Positions 60,247 to 64,000 of a stretch of DNA of 64,000 nucleotides are shown here, piece by piece. The DNA is from Nocardioides potassii (GTDB taxonomy: Bacteria > Actinomycetota > Actinomycetes > Propionibacteriales > Nocardioidaceae), in NCBI RefSeq assembly GCF_021648885.1, contig NZ_JAKJHZ010000007.1, forward strand, positions 372,001-436,000, given 5' to 3'. The position numbers were made by a program, and so were the translations under genes. Below the pieces are notes generated by a model. That model did no database searches and was not told where the DNA came from. It saw nothing but the letters and a program-made list of their open reading frames with translations. Within the stretch, counting starts at the first letter, position 1; every line of letters begins with the position of its first letter.

Positions 60247-61260
60247 TCAGGCGCCGGCGGTCTGCACTTCCTCAGCAATGGCCTCGACGGTCGCGGCGGC
60301 CTCGCCGGCGGTGGACGCCTCGTGGTCCAGCGCAGCGATGAAGCGCTCGGCGTCGAGGGCGGCGGCGCAGCCCGTGCCGGCGGCGGTGATGGCCTGGCGG
60401 TAGTGGTGGTCGACCAGGTCGCCGGCGGCGAAGACGCCGGGCAGGTTGGTCGCGGTGGACGGGTGGTCGACGAGGACGTAGCCGTCGTCGTCGAGGTCGA
60501 CCTGGCCGGTCAGCAGCTCCGAGCGCGGGTCGTGGCCGATCGCGATGAACAGGCCGGTCACGTCGAGCACGCGCTCCTCGCCGGTGACGGTGTCGCGCAG
60601 GGTGATCGACTCGAGCTTGTCCGTGCCGTTGATCGAGGCGACCTCGGAGTTCCACACCATCTCGAGCTTGGGGTCGGCGAAGGCGCGCTCCTGCATGATC
60701 TTGGAGGCGCGCAGCTCGTCGCGGCGGTGGATCAGGTAGACCTTCGAGGCGAAGCGGGTCAGGAAGGTGGCCTCCTCGACGGCGGAGTCGCCGCCGCCGA
60801 TCACGGCGATGGCCTGCTCGCGGAAGAAGAAGCCGTCACACGTGGCGCACCACGAGACACCGCGGCCGGAGAGCTCCTCCTCGCGCGGGAGGCCGAGCTT
60901 GCGGTAGCCGGAGCCGGTCGCGAGGATCACCGACCGCGCGGTGTAGGTGTCGGTCGCGGTCCTGACGACCTTGACGTTGCCGGTGAGGTCCACCTCGACG
61001 ACGTCGTCGGCGATGAGCTCGGCGCCGAAGCGCTCGGCCTGGGCGCGCATCTCGTCCATGAGGGCGGGACCCATGATGCCGTCGCGGAAGCCGGGGAAGT
61101 TCTCGACCTCGGTGGTGTTCATCAGCGCGCCACCGGCGGTCACCGAGCCCTCGAAGACCAGCGGCTCGAGCGCGGCGCGGGCGGCGTACACGGCAGCGGT
61201 GTAGCCCGAGGGCCCCGATCCGATCACGATGACGTTGCGCGGTTCGGTGGTCTGGCTCAT
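60247..61260 (-). CDS. trxB: Thioredoxin-disulfide reductase
   Basis: This FAD enzyme uses NADPH to reduce thioredoxin. The FAD motif is [10 protein letters not shown] near the N-terminus, the redox motif is CATC in WCATCDG, the NADPH motif is [10 protein letters not shown], and the AAGDL end motif is present. The ATG at 61258-61260 was chosen because AGGAG lies 11 bases upstream, while an upstream GTG overlaps that ribosome-binding site. It has 337 residues including an Ala/Glu/Val-rich tail. It is normally next to trxA. Confidence 0.97.
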   Translation of the reverse strand: MSQTTEPRNVIVIGSGPSGYTAAVYAARAALEPLVFEGSVTAGGALMNTTEVENFPGFRDGIMGPALMDEMRAQAERFGAELIADDVVEVDLTGNVKVVRTATDTYTARSVILATGSGYRKLGLPREEELSGRGVSWCATCDGFFFREQAIAVIGGGDSAVEEATFLTRFASKVYLIHRRDELRASKIMQERAFADPKLEMVWNSEVASINGTDKLESITLRDTVTGEERVLDVTGLFIAIGHDPRSELLTGQVDLDDDGYVLVDHPSTATNLPGVFAAGDLVDHHYRQAITAAGTGCAAALDAERFIAALDHEASTAGEAAATVEAIAEEVQTAGA

Positions 61261-61355
61261 GGGGCGGGTCACTCCTGCGGGGCGGTATCGGTGGGTCGTG
61301 CGTACGACATGCTCAACCGATCGTAGGCCAGCGTTGTTCCGGCGTCAGGCTCGCG

Positions 61356-62060
61356 TCACGGCGCCGGCAGCGTGAGCGTGCGTACGACGGCGGCGTCGCC
61401 GCAGACGTAGAGGTCCACCCGCTGCGTCGAGTCGTCCGGCCGGCGGAACACGACCAGGCCCGGCACGCCGTCGACGTCGACGCCGACCTGCCGGCCGCGG
61501 CCGACGCCGGGGACGGCGCAGACCGCTGCGCGCGCGGACTCGCTCGAGGCGGACGCCGCCGGCATGGTGTCCCGGAGCAGCAGCAGGTCGTCGTCGAGGT
61601 CGTCGTCGGTGGTGGACAGCTGGGGCTGGTCCATGAGGTCGGGGCTGAGCTGGGCCTTCGGCTGCTGCGACATGCTGCTGTCGGCACCACCGTCCGCGCC
61701 CGAGTCGCTGAGCTCCTGGGAGGACCCGCCGGCGGAGGACGCGCTCGAGTCGTCCGACCCCCTGCTGATGGATGGCAGTCCGTTGCCGACGGCCACGCCG
61801 GCGACGACGACCGCAGCCGCCGCGAGCAGTCCGATGCCGGCCATCCGGCGGCGCCTCGCTCCGAGGTCGACGACGGGGGCCTTCGTCGCACCAGTGGGCG
61901 CGGGCGATGCGTGACGCTCGCTGGCGAGCGCGGCCAGGGTGGCGTCGAGGCGGGCGACGACCTCGGGAGGGGTGGCGCCGTCGTGACGCGCGTCGGCGAG
62001 GAGGCGGCGTACGGCGTCCTGCTCGGGCGGCAGGCCGGTCTGGTCGGTGCTGTCGGTCAT
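61356..62060 (-). CDS. Probable anti-sigma factor for the adjacent ECF sigma gene
   Basis: The 234-residue protein has a short cytoplasmic head (1-70), one membrane helix (about 73-93) and a 140-residue outer Ser/Asp-rich domain with a VCGDAAVV ending. It lies just after the sigM-like gene on the same strand, as anti-sigma factors do in sigM-rsmA arrangements. There is no zinc anti-sigma HxxxCxxC motif. The role is inferred from topology and position. Confidence 0.65.
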   Translation of the reverse strand: MTDSTDQTGLPPEQDAVRRLLADARHDGATPPEVVARLDATLAALASERHASPAPTGATKAPVVDLGARRRRMAGIGLLAAAAVVVAGVAVGNGLPSISRGSDDSSASSAGGSSQELSDSGADGGADSSMSQQPKAQLSPDLMDQPQLSTTDDDLDDDLLLLRDTMPAASASSESARAAVCAVPGVGRGRQVGVDVDGVPGLVVFRRPDDSTQRVDLYVCGDAAVVRTLTLPAP

Positions 62061-62117
62061 CGGGTCACCTCCTCGCGCGGGACGGGACGGTTCGGGGAAC
62101 GGGCGTGGGCGGACGGC

Positions 62118-62792
62118 TCAGGGCGCGGGCGGGCCGCGCGGCCGCCCGGTGGGTTGGACGGGACCGTCCGGAGGCGGGTTCCCGTGAGCCGGGTCACCGA
62201 CGGGGCGGTCCGCGTCCGTGAGGAGGTCGGCGAGGAGGCCGGCGAGCCTGGTGCGTCCGCGCGAGCAGCGCGACTTCACCGTGCCCTCCGCGCACCCCAG
62301 CATCTCGGCCACCTCGGCGACGGGGTAGCCCTCCATGTCGACGAGCACGAGCGCCGCGCGCTGGTCGGGCGGCAGGGTGCCGAGGGCGTCGAGCACCCGC
62401 CGCCGGCGCTCGGTGGTCTCGGCCGCCGCGTCCGGGAGGTCGTCGTGCTGGGCGGTGGCGACCAGGGTGCCGCGGTCCTCGACGTCGTCGGGGAGCGCGT
62501 CGAGGCGGCGGATCTTCGCCGCCCGGATCCGGTCGAGGCAGGCGTTGACGACCACGCGGTGCAGCCAGGTCGTCACCTGGGCCTCGCCGCGGAAGGAGCC
62601 GGCTCGCCGGAAGGCGGCGATCATGCCGTCCTGGAGCCCGTCGGCGGCGTCCTCGGGGTTGCCCATCGTGCGCAGCGCGACCGCCCAGAGCCGGTCGCGG
62701 TGTCGGGCGAACAGCTCGCCGAAGGCATCGGCGTCGCCGTCGACGTGGGCCTGGAGGAGCTCACGGTCCGACCGCTGGTCGGGGGCATTCAT
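62118..62792 (-). CDS. sigM: ECF RNA polymerase sigma factor, SigM-like
   Basis: Region 2 is visible as DRLWAVALRTMGNPEDAADGLQD and region 4 as LVDMEGYPVAEVAEMLGCAEGTVKSR. The 224-residue product carries a Pro/Gly-rich tail. The order sigM, probable anti-sigma, trxB mirrors mycobacteria, where SigM controls envelope and ESX-related genes. The start ATG overlaps the previous stop by four bases (ATGA). The symbol rests on family and synteny. Confidence 0.88.
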   Translation of the reverse strand: MNAPDQRSDRELLQAHVDGDADAFGELFARHRDRLWAVALRTMGNPEDAADGLQDGMIAAFRRAGSFRGEAQVTTWLHRVVVNACLDRIRAAKIRRLDALPDDVEDRGTLVATAQHDDLPDAAAETTERRRRVLDALGTLPPDQRAALVLVDMEGYPVAEVAEMLGCAEGTVKSRCSRGRTRLAGLLADLLTDADRPVGDPAHGNPPPDGPVQPTGRPRGPPAP

Positions 62793-64000
62793 CCCAGCAC
62801 CTGCACCTCGGAGATCGTGCCGCGGAAGCCGTCGGAGACCTGGGGCAGGATCGTGAGCCAGACCGTGACGAAGCGCCCCGACACCGCCTCGTCGACCGAG
62901 ATGGTGAGCTCGCCCGAGCCGGAGGCGGTGCCGATGGGGGTGAGGCCGGCGACGCCCGTCGGTGCGGTCGAGGTGACGTACGCCGCCAGGGACGTCTCGC
63001 CGTCGACGCTCACCGTCACCTCGCGCACGCCCTTGGTGGCGCCGAGGTCGACCATGATGCCGACGCCGGTCTTGAGGCCTCCCGGGCCGAAGTTCTGCTC
63101 GTAGGTCGACGTGCTCCACGTCGTGGCGGGGTCGCCGTCGACGACGTTGGGCGCGGAGGAGGAGTTCTCCTCGCCGCCGTCGGTGCCCTGCGGGTCGAAC
63201 GCCGAGGCCGTCAGGCCGGTGAACGGCGTGGGCGCGGCGACCGAGGGGCTCGACGTGGTCGACGGGGTCGGTTCGTCGTCGCCGGAGTCGGTGACCTGCG
63301 GCAGGCCGAGCTGGTAGGCGAAGACCGCCGCCACCATCACCAGGACGCAGATCCCGACGATGATCGCCAGCCGGAACCAGCTGCGCCCGGGGACCTGGTC
63401 GCCGGTGTCGTCGACGCCCTCGCCGGTGCCCCAGCGGTCGTCGGACCAGGAGCCCGAGCTCCACGAGCCGGTGTCGCGGCCGACCGGCCGCACACCAGAG
63501 TCGCGGGCCGGGTCGATCGAGGAGTCCTGGGAGGCGTCCCACGGCCAGTAGTCCGGATTGGCCGACGCGGCGCGGCTGCCGGGGCGCGGGCGTCGTACGG
63601 GCTCACCCGCGGGCGGGTCGGGCGCGAAGAGCGGCTTCGGCGGCAGCTCCTCCAGAGGCGGCGGGGGCTCCGGCTTGTCGGCACGCGCGCGCAGCCAGTC
63701 GACCTCGTCGTCGTCGTGGAACACCGGCATCCCGGCCTCGGTGGGCAGGTCGACCTGTCCGGTGTGCGGGAGCGGGGGCGGCGCGGCCGGCGGCTGCCGG
63801 TCGGGGACGGCCGGCTGCACCTCGGTCGCGTCGGGAGCCGCCTCGGGAGGGGGCTCGGACGCGAGCTCGGGCGCCACCGGGACCACCGGGACGGTGGTCG
63901 TCTCCTGCGCGGCCAGCGGGGTGGGAGGTCGGGGCGCCTGGACGGGCACGTGGGTGCCGGTGAGCTCGCCGACGTAGTCGAGGAGCAGGTCGCGGATCGC
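62789..64000 (-). CDS. C-terminal part of a membrane pseudokinase-type protein (runs off the window)
   Basis: The frame stays open to the window edge, so the true start lies outside. The visible part begins with helix-like AIRDLLLDYVGELTG (kinase C-lobe-like), then a 180-residue Pro-rich cytoplasmic linker and one membrane helix (WFRLAIIVGICVLVM). A discoidin/F5-8-like outer domain follows (VVDGDPATTWSTSTY, VSVDG). The arrangement matches the protein fused to or beside MurJ upstream of sigM in actinobacteria, which is inactive as a kinase and binds FhaA-like partners. This is context-based. Confidence 0.7.
   Translation of the reverse strand, partial: AIRDLLLDYVGELTGTHVPVQAPRPPTPLAAQETTTVPVVPVAPELASEPPPEAAPDATEVQPAVPDRQPPAAPPPLPHTGQVDLPTEAGMPVFHDDDEVDWLRARADKPEPPPPLEELPPKPLFAPDPPAGEPVRRPRPGSRAASANPDYWPWDASQDSSIDPARDSGVRPVGRDTGSWSSGSWSDDRWGTGEGVDDTGDQVPGRSWFRLAIIVGICVLVMVAAVFAYQLGLPQVTDSGDDEPTPSTTSSPSVAAPTPFTGLTASAFDPQGTDGGEENSSSAPNVVDGDPATTWSTSTYEQNFGPGGLKTGVGIMVDLGATKGVREVTVSVDGETSLAAYVTSTAPTGVAGLTPIGTASGSGELTISVDEAVSGRFVTVWLTILPQVSDGFRGTISEVQVLG

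Overview
The window is very G+C-rich and carries the replication-origin neighbourhood of an actinobacterial chromosome. The gene order (gyrA-gyrB-DUF721-recF-gnd-dnaN-dnaA | rpmH-rnpA-yidD-yidC-jag-rsmG-parA-parB), crgA, DUF881, DUF3566 and DLW-39 proteins, the WXG100/FtsK secretion genes and GGTTGAGGTGCGAGCG-type palindromic repeats all fit Nocardioidaceae (Nocardioides-like). That taxonomic placement is inference. Replication appears to start near 20.1-22.5 kb, and core genes on both sides run away from that point.

Left arm (1-20 kb): the end of a probable PknB-type kinase gene, a DUF881 protein, a double-length CrgA, a rhomboid protease, a cyclophilin, lipid-acting enzymes (patatin, PlsC-like), SURF1, an ECF42-type sigma factor with a YCII partner, tRNA-Ala and tRNA-Ile, then gyrA, gyrB, recF, gnd and dnaN. 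Two noncoding features stand out. One is a compact DnaA-box cluster in the convergent crgA/rhomboid gap, about 20 kb from the origin. The other is three tandem 86-bp units directly downstream of tRNA-Ala, each repeating the 3' end of that tRNA.

Origin and partition region (20-30.7 kb): consensus DnaA boxes lie on both sides of dnaA. Three parS sites sit inside coding sequence (one in rsmG, two in parA). parB, an acyltransferase, an AlaA-type aminotransferase and a GNAT enzyme follow.

Accessory block (31.0-60.2 kb): trxA (30.7 kb) and trxB (60.2 kb), which are normally adjacent in a sigM-trxB-trxA order, are separated here by about 29 kb. The block begins with a MarR regulator plus a membrane protein and an unusual two-component pair. 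It continues with a long same-strand run: a 2016-residue Ig/Fn3 surface protein, MoxR ATPase, DUF58 protein, a transglutaminase-like membrane protein without its cysteine, RDD-FHA protein, PP2C phosphatase, zinc-ribbon/FHA protein, Ser/Thr kinase, FHA-winged-helix protein, a 1469-residue FHA-FtsK/SpoIIIE ATPase (EccC/EssC-like), and then WXG100 proteins. The last genes are a stand-alone WXG100 protein, a WXG-domain protein with a 230-residue tail, an EspG-like small protein, and a WXG-domain protein fused to a GxSxG alpha/beta-hydrolase. I read this as a phospho-regulated type VII-like secretion locus with its own substrates and candidate effectors. It lacks recognisable EccB, EccD, EccE or mycosin genes. 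It is the best candidate in the window for a little-described system.

Right end (60.2-64 kb): trxB, a probable anti-sigma factor, a SigM-like ECF sigma factor, and the C-terminal part of a membrane protein running off the window (probable MurJ-linked pseudokinase with a discoidin-like outer domain). No rRNA genes, insertion sequences, prophage genes or CRISPR arrays were seen.
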